64,000 nucleotides of DNA from contig JAOAPE010000014.1 of NCBI GenBank assembly GCA_025462725.1, forward strand, positions 1 to 64,000. The letters are read 5' to 3'. Under the pieces are notes generated by a model. It worked only from the letters and a program-made list of their open reading frames with translations, made no database searches and was not told where the DNA came from. Made by a program: the position numbers and the translations under genes. This DNA comes from Terriglobales bacterium (GTDB taxonomy: Bacteria > Acidobacteriota > Terriglobia > Terriglobales > Acidobacteriaceae). Shown here piece by piece: positions 8,200 to 15,869 of the stretch (positions within the stretch are counted from its first letter, which is position 1; each line of letters opens with the position of its first letter).

Positions 8200-9273
8200 G
8201 TGAAGTCCTACGACGCAATCATCATTGGTGGCGGCATCATCGGCGTGTCACTGGCGCTTGAGCTGCGCCATTCGGGTATGACGGTGCTAATCGTCGAGCG
8301 GGGAGAACCCGGACGCGAGGCCTCCCACGCGGGTGCTGGGATGTTGGCTGCGCTAGATCCAGAGACGCCGGCATTCCTGAAACAGGTATGCATTGCGAGC
8401 GCGAAGCTCTATCCGGAATTTGTCGCGGAGATGGAAGCGGAGTCCGGCCTAAAGATCGACTTCCGGCGCGATGGAACGATCTACCTTGCCGAACGCCCAA
8501 TCGCGAGTCTTGGGAAGCTGCTGACCGCGACAGAACTCAAGATTCTGGAACCGGAGCTCGAGTCAAATTCAGCGTACTTACTCGAGGAAGACAGCGTTGA
8601 GCCGCGCGACCTTATGGCGGCAGCTCTGGAAGCCGCGAAGCATCGCGGAGTGGACATTGTAAGAGGCTCGCCGGTTGCCGAACTTTTGATTGACGGCACA
8701 CGCGTGGCGGGGGTGGTCACTGCTAGAAAACAATACTCCGCGCCAGTGGTGGTTAATTGTGCCGGCGCATGGGCAGCCGATGTCCCCGGATTTACAATTC
8801 CCTCCCGCCCAGTTAAAGGGCAACTGTTCTCGGTGGTTTTTCCGCATGAGCCCGGCAGACAATTGCTCCGACATGTCGTTCGCGCAGAATCGGTTTACAT
8901 TGTCCCTCGCAGCAATGGACGCATTCTGATCGGGGCGACTGTCGAAGAAGCGGGGTTCGACAAACGGGTTCAGCCCGATACCATCCAACGAATGCATCAA
9001 GCAGCCGCAAACATTGTGCCGCAACTCGGCGAGGCGCGAATCCATGAAGTCTGGGCGGGATTGCGCCCCGGCACTCCGGACGATCTGCCCATCATGGGAG
9101 CCACTTCCCTCGAGGGATACTTCGTCTCGACTGGACATTATCGCAACGGAATCCTGCTCGCGCCGATCAGCGCATTGTTAATGTCGCAACTCATCCGCGG
9201 GGACAATCCGCACGTTGATCTCTCCGAATTTTCTCCGCTCCGCTTTGCTGCAAAAGAAATTCGCTCAGCTTGA
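8200..9273 (+). CDS. thiO: Glycine oxidase-type FAD-dependent amine oxidase (ThiO-like)
   Basis: A 357-residue DAO-family flavoprotein. The FAD-binding GGGIIGVSLALEL glycine motif starts at residue 8, followed by an ERGEPGREASHAGAGML segment typical of ThiO. The C-terminal WAGLRPGTPDDLPIMG motif is the signature of glycine oxidases that make dehydroglycine for thiamine thiazole synthesis. The start is GTG at 8200; an ATG would cut into the FAD motif. No other thi gene is nearby, so a role as a general D-amino acid or sarcosine oxidase remains possible. It lies 40 bases after the sortase gene. Confidence 0.8.
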   Translation: MKSYDAIIIGGGIIGVSLALELRHSGMTVLIVERGEPGREASHAGAGMLAALDPETPAFLKQVCIASAKLYPEFVAEMEAESGLKIDFRRDGTIYLAERPIASLGKLLTATELKILEPELESNSAYLLEEDSVEPRDLMAAALEAAKHRGVDIVRGSPVAELLIDGTRVAGVVTARKQYSAPVVVNCAGAWAADVPGFTIPSRPVKGQLFSVVFPHEPGRQLLRHVVRAESVYIVPRSNGRILIGATVEEAGFDKRVQPDTIQRMHQAAANIVPQLGEARIHEVWAGLRPGTPDDLPIMGATSLEGYFVSTGHYRNGILLAPISALLMSQLIRGDNPHVDLSEFSPLRFAAKEIRSA

Positions 9274-9301
9274 GTGAGTTTCGTTCACTGACCGGCCAAG
9301 C

Positions 9302-9318
9302 TTGGCACGCGTGTTGCA
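9302..9318 (+). promoter_or_regulatory. Sigma-54 promoter of the M20 peptidase gene
   Basis: TTGGCACG at 9302-9309, four bases, then TTGCA at 9314-9318 matches the -24/-12 consensus completely, with the GG and GC ten bases apart. Transcription would start near 9330, and the gene starts at 9368. The longer TTG-initiated frame would begin inside this promoter. Confidence 0.75.
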
Positions 9319-9367
9319 ATGTATACTTGAGAGTTCTCATACCTCTCCCAGGAGCACACAGCAATAC

Positions 9368-10753
9368 ATGTCAACGGCTGCGGTCACGTTTGCACAGAAT
9401 AAGGACAACCAACAGCGATTCCTGAATGAGCTGAAAGACTTGCTGCGCATTCCCAGCGTCAGCACATTGCCGCAACATAAAGAGGATGTACGCCGTGCAG
9501 CTGAATTCATTGCCAACGAACTGAAACGGATCGGCATGGACAACGTGGAGATCATTGCCACCGCTGGACATCCGCTCGTCTATGCGGACTGGCTCAAAGC
9601 GCCGGGCAAGCCCACAGTCCTGAGTTATGGGCACTATGATGTGCAGCCGCCGGATCCACTGGATGAATGGAAGACTCCCCCTTTTGAACCAACCGAGCGA
9701 AACGGAAATATCTATGCGCGCGGTGCAGTCGACGACAAAGGTCAGATGTACATGCACGTGAAGGCATTGGAGTCGTTGCTGGTCGCCGGAAAAGGCACCC
9801 TTCCCATGAACGTGCGCGTGCTAGTGGAGGGCGAAGAAGAAGTTGGCGGCGAAGCTATTGCCAAATTCGTCGCTTCCCATCCCGAACGCCTGAAGGCCGA
9901 CTTCGCGCTTGTCTCTGACACTGAAATGTTTGCTCCTGATCTCCCGACTCTCAACGTAGGACTCCGCGGACTGATCTACACCGAACTGGAAGCTGTGGGA
10001 GCAAAAACTGACCTTCATTCAGGCATGTATGGCGGAGCGGCACCGAATCCATTTTTCGCGTTGACACAAATCATCTCGAAGTTGAAAGACGAGAACGGGA
10101 AAATCCTCATTCCTCATTTCTACGATCGCGTACAGAAGCCCAGCGATGAAGAACTCAAGGCGTGGAAATCGCTTCCCTTCAATGAAGAGCATTATCGGGA
10201 AACAGAAGTTGGCTCAAAAGAATTGACGGGCGAACCCGGATTCTCAGTGCAAGAGCGTACTTGGGCCAGACCGACGCTTGAAGTTCATGGCATGCCGGGT
10301 GGCTTCGTCGGCGCTGGCGCGAAGACTGTAATCCCCGCGAAGGCGACGGCGAAAGTATCCATGCGAATCGTGCCTAATATGAAACCGGAAGAGGCTTTCA
10401 AGCAATATAGCGATTACGTGATGAGCCTAGTCCCGAAGGGCATTCAGTTGAAGGTGAAGCTGCTCAGTATGGGCGATCCCATCATTATCCGGACGGACAA
10501 TAAGTTCGTGAAAGCCGCGACCGAAGCAATGAAGGAAGTCTTTGGCAAGGACACGGTTTTTATTCGGTCTGGCGGATCGATCCCTATCGTCGCCGAATTC
10601 GAAAAACATCTGAAGATTCCAAGCGTGATGATGGGCTTCGGGCTTCCGGACGACAATCTTCATGCTCCGAACGAAAAATTTCATATCGCGAATTTCTATC
10701 GCGGCATCGAATCTATTATCCGGTTCTTGCAAAAGGTCGGCGCGGAAGGCTAG
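9368..10753 (+). CDS. M20 family metallopeptidase (dipeptidase)
   Basis: A 461-residue zinc aminoacylase/dipeptidase. The metal ligands sit in YGHYDVQPPDP, RGAVDDKGQMYMH and EGEEEVGGEA. The dimerisation domain and the late HAPNE motif are present. Members hydrolyse dipeptides or N-acyl amino acids, and this subgroup is usually annotated as dipeptidase/ArgE/DapE-like. The start is ATG 9368 with AGGAG upstream, because the sequence before it carries a sigma-54 promoter. Sigma-54 control suggests a link to nitrogen or peptide scavenging, but no dedicated activator gene is adjacent. Confidence 0.88.
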   Translation: MSTAAVTFAQNKDNQQRFLNELKDLLRIPSVSTLPQHKEDVRRAAEFIANELKRIGMDNVEIIATAGHPLVYADWLKAPGKPTVLSYGHYDVQPPDPLDEWKTPPFEPTERNGNIYARGAVDDKGQMYMHVKALESLLVAGKGTLPMNVRVLVEGEEEVGGEAIAKFVASHPERLKADFALVSDTEMFAPDLPTLNVGLRGLIYTELEAVGAKTDLHSGMYGGAAPNPFFALTQIISKLKDENGKILIPHFYDRVQKPSDEELKAWKSLPFNEEHYRETEVGSKELTGEPGFSVQERTWARPTLEVHGMPGGFVGAGAKTVIPAKATAKVSMRIVPNMKPEEAFKQYSDYVMSLVPKGIQLKVKLLSMGDPIIIRTDNKFVKAATEAMKEVFGKDTVFIRSGGSIPIVAEFEKHLKIPSVMMGFGLPDDNLHAPNEKFHIANFYRGIESIIRFLQKVGAEG

Positions 10754-10815
10754 CGTCGTTTGAAAAACACAGTTTCGGGTGCTAACATCCCCAACTTACG
10801 TAACAGGAGGAAGTA

Positions 10816-11112
10816 ATGTCAGACGATCGCAACAATAATATTGGTTGGTTCCTGGCCGGTCTTGGTCTGGGTGCCGTGGTTGGAATCCTTTATGCGCCAA
10901 AATCGGGACGCGAGACCCGCGAGTCCCTCCTGCAGAATGCAGATGAAGGCCGTGATTACGTGGTGGCGCGCGGACGCGAAGCCCGCGAGCGAGTAAGCGA
11001 ATTCGTGGACCGCGGCAAGGAAACGGTCGGCAAGCAGCGCGAGCAGATCAATTCGGCGATTGAAGCGGGACGGCAGGCGTATCGCGAAGCCACAGCGGAA
11101 AAGAAGTCTTAG
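10816..11112 (+). CDS. YtxH domain protein
   Basis: A 98-residue protein with a single hydrophobic segment near the N-terminus (WFLAGLGLGAVVGILYAPKSG), the hallmark of the YtxH/gas-vesicle-like family. The remainder is a charged amphipathic helix with REAREEVSE-like repeats. Members are small stress-associated membrane proteins of unknown mechanism. A strong AGGAGG site precedes the ATG, and a good terminator follows the stop. Confidence 0.85.
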   Translation: MSDDRNNNIGWFLAGLGLGAVVGILYAPKSGRETRESLLQNADEGRDYVVARGREARERVSEFVDRGKETVGKQREQINSAIEAGRQAYREATAEKKS

Positions 11113-11119
11113 TTCCATT

Positions 11120-11152
11120 ACGGAGACAGCCCGGCTGTCTCCGTATTTTTCT
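11120..11152 (+). terminator. Intrinsic terminator after the YtxH gene
   Basis: An 11-base stem (ACGGAGACAGC with GCTGTCTCCGT) around a CCG loop is followed by ATTTTTCTC. Confidence 0.85.
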
Positions 11153-11213
11153 CTATTGCAAGTAGCACAAACTTCGGCCAGAATTCGCAAGTAGAATTTT
11201 CCACGCCCAACTT

Positions 11214-11729
11214 ATGAATGAGACTCTGCTCACCATCTTCATCATCGGCACGTGTGTAGCTGTGGTCATACAGGCCGGCATCCTGCTGGCGCTGTTCTTC
11301 AGCGTGAAGAAGACCAGTGAGCGCATGGAAGCGATCGCGAAGCGCGTGGAAGTCAGCGTGCTCCCAGTCTTGGAATCGACGAAAGTCATCCTTGAAGACG
11401 CAACGCCCAAGCTAAAAGAGATTACGGCGAATCTGGCGGAAACAACTACCGTTCTCAAGGCGCAAGTCGCCCGTATGGACGTCACCTTCAATGACGCAGT
11501 TGACCGCACACGGCTACAGGTCATCCGCGTAGATGAACTGGTCAGCCGCACGATAGACAGAGTGGAAGAGACAACCGAGATGGTGCAGCACACCGTGCTG
11601 ACGCCAATGAAACAGCTTGCGGGTGTTGTGCAGGGATTGTCTGTCGGAATCGGCTCGTTTTTGAACCGCCGGCGAAAAGCGGCGATGGAAGCCAGCGGCG
11701 CGACGGAAGATGAAGAGATGTTTATCTGA
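11214..11729 (+). CDS. Membrane protein with coiled coil, DUF948-like
   Basis: A 171-residue protein with an N-terminal transmembrane helix (about 5-28) and a long helical region. Repeated phrases such as VLPVLESTKVILEDATPKLKEITANLAETT and LVSRTIDRVEETTEMVQHTVLTPMKQ recall DUF948-type and YtxH-neighbour proteins. Such proteins are often paired with YtxH genes and thought to be envelope stress or general stress proteins. It follows the YtxH gene after that gene's terminator, so it may have its own promoter. Function unknown. Confidence 0.7.
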   Translation: MNETLLTIFIIGTCVAVVIQAGILLALFFSVKKTSERMEAIAKRVEVSVLPVLESTKVILEDATPKLKEITANLAETTTVLKAQVARMDVTFNDAVDRTRLQVIRVDELVSRTIDRVEETTEMVQHTVLTPMKQLAGVVQGLSVGIGSFLNRRRKAAMEASGATEDEEMFI

Positions 11730-11769
11730 CAACCTATTAGCCTTTAGCTCTTAGCTCAAGGTCGAAATA

Positions 11770-11800
11770 AAAGGCAGCCTCGATGGCTGCCTTTTTTATT
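11770..11800. terminator. Bidirectional intrinsic terminator
   Basis: An AAGGCAGCC/GGCTGCCTT stem with a TCGAT loop has a T-run on both strands. It separates the rightward coiled-coil gene from the leftward mnmA gene. Confidence 0.85.
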
Positions 11801-11832
11801 GTGCGGCTAAGTGCTAAATGCTAATGGCTGGG

Positions 11833-12948
11833 TTAAGCGATCCAACCACCGCCGACAACGTCATCACCGTCGTAGAAGACGGCCGCTTGTCCCGGAGTGA
11901 CTGCCCTTTGCGGCTCATCGAATGTGACGAGCACCGTGTCATCTGTTTCCATTTGAATTGTTGCCGCTGCAGGCTCGTGGCGATGTCGAATCTTCGCTTC
12001 GACGCGCATCGGCGCCTCTAGGCTCTCGATGGCAATCCAATTAAGGCGCTTCACTCGCATCGACTGCGTATAGAGCTCTTCCCCGCCACCAACGACGACC
12101 TGCTTCTTGTCGCCCTTGATCTCCAGCACGTAAAGTGGAGATCCGGTTGCGACGCCAAGTCCCTTGCGCTGTCCGACGGTGAAGTTGTGAATTCCGCCAT
12201 GCTGGCCCACGACTTCCCCAGATGTAGTGACCAGGTCGCCGGAGGTGTCCGGCAACTGCTCGCCTTGCTCGTGCAAATATGCGTCAATGAACTGCTTGTA
12301 GTTCCCACCGGGAACGAAGCAAATTTCCTGGGAGTCAGGCTTGTCGGCGAGGATGTTCAGTCCATGCTGACGAGCGCTTTCTCGGACATCCGGCTTGCGC
12401 ATCTCGCCCAATGGAAAACGCGTGCGGCTCAACTGCTCTTGTGTGAGTCCAAAGAGGAAATACGTTTGGTCCTTCGAGCGGTCAGCGGGACGCTTCAGTA
12501 TCCAGCGATTTCGCGCCGGGTCAAAGTGGTTGCGGGCGTAGTGTCCGGTGGCAATGAGGTCAGCGCCAATCTGTCTGGCCACAACAAGAAGCTGGTCAAA
12601 CTTCAAGTGATTGTTGCACAGGCTGCAAGGGATCGGTGTGCGTCCGGAAAGGTATTCGCTTACGAACGGACGCACGACATCCTTCTCGAATCGGTCCTGA
12701 TGATTGACGACGTAGTAGGGGATCTCCAGCGTTTCGGCGACGCGGCGCGCGTCATAGACGTCGTCCAGCGAACAGCAGCGGCCCTCGCGATTCTCGGCCA
12801 TTCCCGGCTGGTCAGCGAGACGACGCTGGTTCCAAAGCTGCATGGTGAGTCCAACGAGCTTGTGCCCTTCATCGCGCAGCATGGCCGCGACGGTCGAAGA
12901 ATCGACACCGCCCGACATGGCTACGGCAATGGTCTGTTGCTCAGACAT
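11833..12948 (-). CDS. mnmA: tRNA-specific 2-thiouridylase MnmA
   Basis: A 371-residue enzyme that forms 2-thiouridine at the wobble position of Lys, Glu and Gln tRNAs. The PP-loop AMSGGVDSSTVAAM at the N-terminus binds ATP. The catalytic cysteines appear in TPIPCSLCNNHLKF and DSQEICFVPGG, and the central GLGVATGSPLYV segment matches the family. Length is standard. The gene lies 17 bases downstream of a cysteine desulfurase gene in the same direction, which would supply the persulfide sulfur, so the pair is a tRNA-thiolation operon. Confidence 0.95.
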   Translation of the reverse strand: MSEQQTIAVAMSGGVDSSTVAAMLRDEGHKLVGLTMQLWNQRRLADQPGMAENREGRCCSLDDVYDARRVAETLEIPYYVVNHQDRFEKDVVRPFVSEYLSGRTPIPCSLCNNHLKFDQLLVVARQIGADLIATGHYARNHFDPARNRWILKRPADRSKDQTYFLFGLTQEQLSRTRFPLGEMRKPDVRESARQHGLNILADKPDSQEICFVPGGNYKQFIDAYLHEQGEQLPDTSGDLVTTSGEVVGQHGGIHNFTVGQRKGLGVATGSPLYVLEIKGDKKQVVVGGGEELYTQSMRVKRLNWIAIESLEAPMRVEAKIRHRHEPAAATIQMETDDTVLVTFDEPQRAVTPGQAAVFYDGDDVVGGGWIA

Positions 12949-12965
12949 ATTGATTTTGCTGGCGA

Positions 12966-14135
12966 TTACTGGAGGACAGCCGCTTTCTTATTATAGACGG
13001 GGCTCAGCTCGCGCAGCCGTGCGACCGTTTCCGGCAGGATAGAGAGCGCGAAATCGATATCCGCTTCAGTGTTGTGCTTGCCGAGGCTGAATCGGATGCT
13101 TGAGCGCGCTTGGTCGGCGGGGAGTCCCATGGCGGTGAGCACGTGCGACGGTTCAATCGCTCCGGATGAGCATGCAGCGCCGGTCGAGACGGCGAGTCCC
13201 TTCAGGTCGAGAGCAATGATCAGCGCCTCACCTTCTATGTGGTCGATGTGAATGTTAGTGGTATTGGGAACACGAGGAGCGTTGTCGCCGTTTACACCGG
13301 CGTCATCAATCGCGACGAGAATTCCTGTTTGAAGTCGGTTGCGCATGGCCGAGATCTTCTCGACTGTTCCGTTCGCGAACGAATCCATGGCGAGTTCCGC
13401 GGCCTTACCCAATCCAACAATGCCGGGCAGATTCTCCGTTCCCGCGCGACGCTGTCTCTCATGATTTCCGCCGAAGAGCATCGGTTGGAGCAGAGTTCCC
13501 TTGCGCACGTATAGAGCGCCAGTCCCCTGCGGTGCATGCATCTTGTGTCCGGAGATGGAGAGCAAGTCACAGCCGATCTTCTGGACGTCGATTGCGACCT
13601 TGCCTGCCGCCTGAACCGCGTCAGTGTGGAAGTAGATCGCTGCTTCGTGCGCGATGCGTCCGATCTCTTCGACCGGTTGCAGAACTCCGATCTCATTGTT
13701 CGCCATCATGATGCTGATGAGCTTCGTGTTCGGGCGAATTGCGGAACGGATCAACTCGGGATCGACAATCCCGCGGGAATCAACATCGACGTATGTCACT
13801 TCAGATCCGCGCTCTTCGAGAACCTTGCACGCGTTTAATACTGCATGATGCTCGATCGTCGAAGTGATGACGTGGTCGCCGGGGTTTACGATTCCGAAGA
13901 CGCCTAGATTGTCACTCTCTGTACCGCCACTGGTGAAGACAACCTCAGCCGCGCGGCATCCGAGCAATTTCGCAACGGACTCGCGAGCATGCTCAACTGC
14001 AGAACGGGCTTGCTGTCCATAATGGTGAATGGAAGAAGCGTTCCCGAAATGCTCCAGAAAAAACGGACGCATCGCCTCCAGTACTTCCGGGAGTACCGGT
14101 GTGGTGGCGTTGCTGTCCATGTAAACCCGCTGCAT
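12966..14135 (-). CDS. Cysteine desulfurase, NifS/IscS class
   Basis: A 389-residue PLP enzyme that removes sulfur from cysteine as a persulfide. The N-terminal VYMDSNATTPVLPEV is typical. The PLP lysine lies in SISGHKMHAPQGTGALY near residue 206, and the persulfide cysteine in STGAACSSGAIEPSHVL. The histidine motif TSTIEHHAVLN is also present. No IscU or other iron-sulfur scaffold gene is adjacent. The downstream mnmA suggests delivery of sulfur to tRNA. It is transcribed divergently from the phhA leader region. Confidence 0.93.
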   Translation of the reverse strand: MQRVYMDSNATTPVLPEVLEAMRPFFLEHFGNASSIHHYGQQARSAVEHARESVAKLLGCRAAEVVFTSGGTESDNLGVFGIVNPGDHVITSTIEHHAVLNACKVLEERGSEVTYVDVDSRGIVDPELIRSAIRPNTKLISIMMANNEIGVLQPVEEIGRIAHEAAIYFHTDAVQAAGKVAIDVQKIGCDLLSISGHKMHAPQGTGALYVRKGTLLQPMLFGGNHERQRRAGTENLPGIVGLGKAAELAMDSFANGTVEKISAMRNRLQTGILVAIDDAGVNGDNAPRVPNTTNIHIDHIEGEALIIALDLKGLAVSTGAACSSGAIEPSHVLTAMGLPADQARSSIRFSLGKHNTEADIDFALSILPETVARLRELSPVYNKKAAVLQ

Positions 14136-14179
14136 GGCTCTATTTTACGCTGTTTGACTGAAATCCCGGCTTTTCAAGA

Positions 14180-14209
14180 TTGACATTGGCAGGCGACTTC
14201 GCGGATACT
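14180..14209 (+). promoter_or_regulatory. Candidate sigma-70 promoter of the phhA leader
   Basis: TTGACA (14180-14185) and GATACT (14204-14209) are separated by 18 bases. The predicted start is about 14216, at the A of the leader peptide ATG, so the leader mRNA may be leaderless. No SD-like sequence precedes that ATG, which fits. Confidence 0.6.
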
Positions 14210-14215
14210 CCCTTC

Positions 14216-14293
14216 ATGCGCTTCACCGCAACCTACGCCTATTATTACTACGCGACCCGAGACACGGGACGTGTGTGGAGGCGTATGCGCTAG
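14216..14293 (+). CDS. Tyrosine-rich leader peptide of phhA
   Basis: A 25-codon reading frame starting ATG CGC TTC and ending TAG. It contains five Tyr codons, four of them consecutive (TAT TAT TAC TAC, 14240-14251), plus one Phe and one Trp. Such a run of the codon for the product of the downstream enzyme is the mark of an attenuation leader peptide. The stop codon is 24 bases before the terminator stem. The predicted promoter would start transcription at the ATG itself. The peptide is too short to be found by ordinary gene calling. Its translation is inferred from codon content and RNA layout, not shown. Confidence 0.7.
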   Translation: MRFTATYAYYYYATRDTGRVWRRMR

Positions 14294-14328
14294 GCGCGCA
14301 GACAAATCAAATCACAAACGGCCCGTGA
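14251..14328 (+). promoter_or_regulatory. Attenuator: alternative 1:2 and 2:3 pairings upstream of phhA
   Basis: Segment 1 (14251-14259) can pair with segment 2 (14265-14273) just after the Tyr codons. Segment 2 (14263-14272) can instead pair with the 5' arm of the terminator (14318-14327): CACGGGACGT against ACGGCCCGTG, nine of ten positions. A ribosome stalled on the Tyr codons would cover segment 1, free segment 2 and block terminator formation. A ribosome reaching the stop codon would cover segment 2 and allow termination. Inferred by hand pairing. Confidence 0.65.
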
Positions 14329-14351
14329 GAAATCACGGGCCGTTTTCTTTT
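14317..14351 (+). terminator. Intrinsic terminator of the phhA attenuator
   Basis: A perfect 12-base stem, AACGGCCCGTGA with TCACGGGCCGTT, closes on a GAAA loop and runs into TTTTCTTTT. The phhA ribosome binding site GGAG and ATG follow at once, so the terminator can only act on phhA. Confidence 0.85.
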
Positions 14352-14361
14352 GGAGCCAACA

Positions 14362-15114
14362 ATGATTGAAGCAGTCACGAACGAATCCGAAGCATTTATT
14401 GAGCAGCGATGGGACGACTACCTGCCCGAGCAACACCAGATATGGAGCCTGCTCTTCTCGCGTCGCATGGCACAGCTGCGGGAAACTGGGAGCAACGTTT
14501 TTTGCGAAGGCATTGAGCGAATCGGCCTGGTCGCGGACCGTGTGCCGGATCTCGAGCTGGTCAACGCCCGACTGGAAGCATTGACCGGATGGCGCGCCGT
14601 CCCAGTCAGTGGATTTCTTGATCCTAAGCTGTTCTTCAAGTGCCTATCGCAGCGTCGATTCCCTACCACGGTAATCGTGCGCACCCGTGAGCAGTTGGAC
14701 TACCTGCCCGAACCGGACATCTTTCACGATGTCTTCGGCCACGTGCCGTTACACAGTGACCCTATATTCGCAGATTTTCTGCAGCGATTCGGCGTAGTGG
14801 CTGCATCAGCCGAGACAGAAGAAGAGGTGTCGCTCCTCACGCGTCTGTTCTGGTTCACAGTGGAATTCGGACTAATCGAGGAAAATGGCATCACAAAAGT
14901 CTATGGCAGCGGGCTGATCTCTTCGGCAGCGGATTGCGCCAAGGCCCTGGGTCCGAATTGCGAGCGGCGTCCGTTCTCGCTGGATGCCGTTTTCAAGCAG
15001 GATTTTGAAGTGGACAAGCTTCAGCCGGTGCTCTTCGTGGTGAAGTCATTCAACCAGCTGTTTGAGGCTGTAGAGGAGGCACAAAGTACGTTTCGCAAAG
15101 CTGCCCTACGATGA
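14362..15114 (+). CDS. phhA: Phenylalanine-4-hydroxylase
   Basis: A 250-residue monomeric-type aromatic amino acid hydroxylase that converts phenylalanine to tyrosine using iron and tetrahydropterin. The iron ligands are in IFHDVFGHVPLHSDP, with a third carboxylate expected in FWFTVEFGLIEENG. The N-terminal WRAVPVSGFLDPKLFF and LPEPDIFHD match the bacterial family, and no regulatory ACT domain is present, as usual. The start is ATG 14362 with GGAG six bases upstream, rather than the TTG inside the terminator. Tyrosine-linked attenuation is predicted from the leader. No pterin recycling gene is adjacent. Confidence 0.95.
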   Translation: MIEAVTNESEAFIEQRWDDYLPEQHQIWSLLFSRRMAQLRETGSNVFCEGIERIGLVADRVPDLELVNARLEALTGWRAVPVSGFLDPKLFFKCLSQRRFPTTVIVRTREQLDYLPEPDIFHDVFGHVPLHSDPIFADFLQRFGVVAASAETEEEVSLLTRLFWFTVEFGLIEENGITKVYGSGLISSAADCAKALGPNCERRPFSLDAVFKQDFEVDKLQPVLFVVKSFNQLFEAVEEAQSTFRKAALR

Positions 15115-15151
15115 TGTATTCAGGGAGCGGCCTCTGCAATATACTTCGGGG

Positions 15152-15343
15152 ATGGCAAATCCAAAAGATCCCTGGGGCGGAACTGGCGCGCGTGAAGCTT
15201 ACGTGGAACCGCAACGTGCAAAAGCCGTAAAACCGAAATCCAGCGTTGATTTTGTAGGAGTGATCAAGACGCTTGTCCTTATTGGGGTGCTGTTGTTCGC
15301 GGCGAAGTACGCGTACACCAATTACTATCTGCCGTCACACTAG
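15152..15343 (+). CDS. Small single-pass membrane protein
   Basis: A 63-residue protein with a polar N-terminal half (MANPKDPWGGTGAREAYVEP) and one transmembrane helix (about 34-52, VGVIKTLVLIGVLLFAAKYAY). It lies 37 bases after phhA in the same direction. No family was recognised; similar small helices occur in Acidobacteriota. Codon use and the anchored layout favour a real gene. Confidence 0.6.
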   Translation: MANPKDPWGGTGAREAYVEPQRAKAVKPKSSVDFVGVIKTLVLIGVLLFAAKYAYTNYYLPSH

Positions 15344-15357
15344 ATATAGTTCCTGAT

Positions 15358-15762
15358 CTATGACGATGCCGCTTGCACTCCAGTACCGAATGACTGGATG
15401 GCATCGGCATCGGTCGTGTGGACCTCAAAAATCTTGAGCAGTCCCACGAGCGTCAGCGTCTGCACTACCAGCTTGCTGGGATTCACCAGCTTTATCGCTC
15501 CGCCCTTTTGCTTGGCGGCTGTCTGGGACCTGACCAGCGCGCCGATTCCGCTCGAATCCATGCTGTTAACCTCAGTGAGATTCACCACGATCTGCGGCTC
15601 ACTCTCGCTGAGAATCTCGTCGACCGAACCGCGGAAGACCTCCACCGCTGGCCCTAAGCGAAAGGCGCCGCGCAATTTCACAACGTGTACCTGAGCATGT
15701 TTGTGGACGTCGATATCCAAAGGGCCTCCAAGCGGCTGATTCCGAACGGGATTCGTTGACAC
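15358..15762 (-). CDS. STAS domain protein, anti-sigma factor antagonist type
   Basis: A 134-residue STAS domain. The core motif VVNLTEVNSMDSSGIGALV contains the phosphorylatable Ser of SpoIIAA-like antagonists. These proteins bind or release an anti-sigma factor kinase in partner-switching control of stress or sporulation sigma factors. No kinase or sigma factor gene is adjacent. It diverges from the GAF-HlyD gene with about 100 bases between, so the two may share a control region. Confidence 0.88.
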   Translation of the reverse strand: MSTNPVRNQPLGGPLDIDVHKHAQVHVVKLRGAFRLGPAVEVFRGSVDEILSESEPQIVVNLTEVNSMDSSGIGALVRSQTAAKQKGGAIKLVNPSKLVVQTLTLVGLLKIFEVHTTDADAIQSFGTGVQAASS

Positions 15763-15869
15763 CCGTAATGTGGTTTGTTACAGTCCCGACACCTTAAGTT
15801 AACGTCGTCAAATTTTCAAGTGCCACATTTCAGTTCCGTAGAGATTGCGGACCCTCAGGAGTCGCTCGC

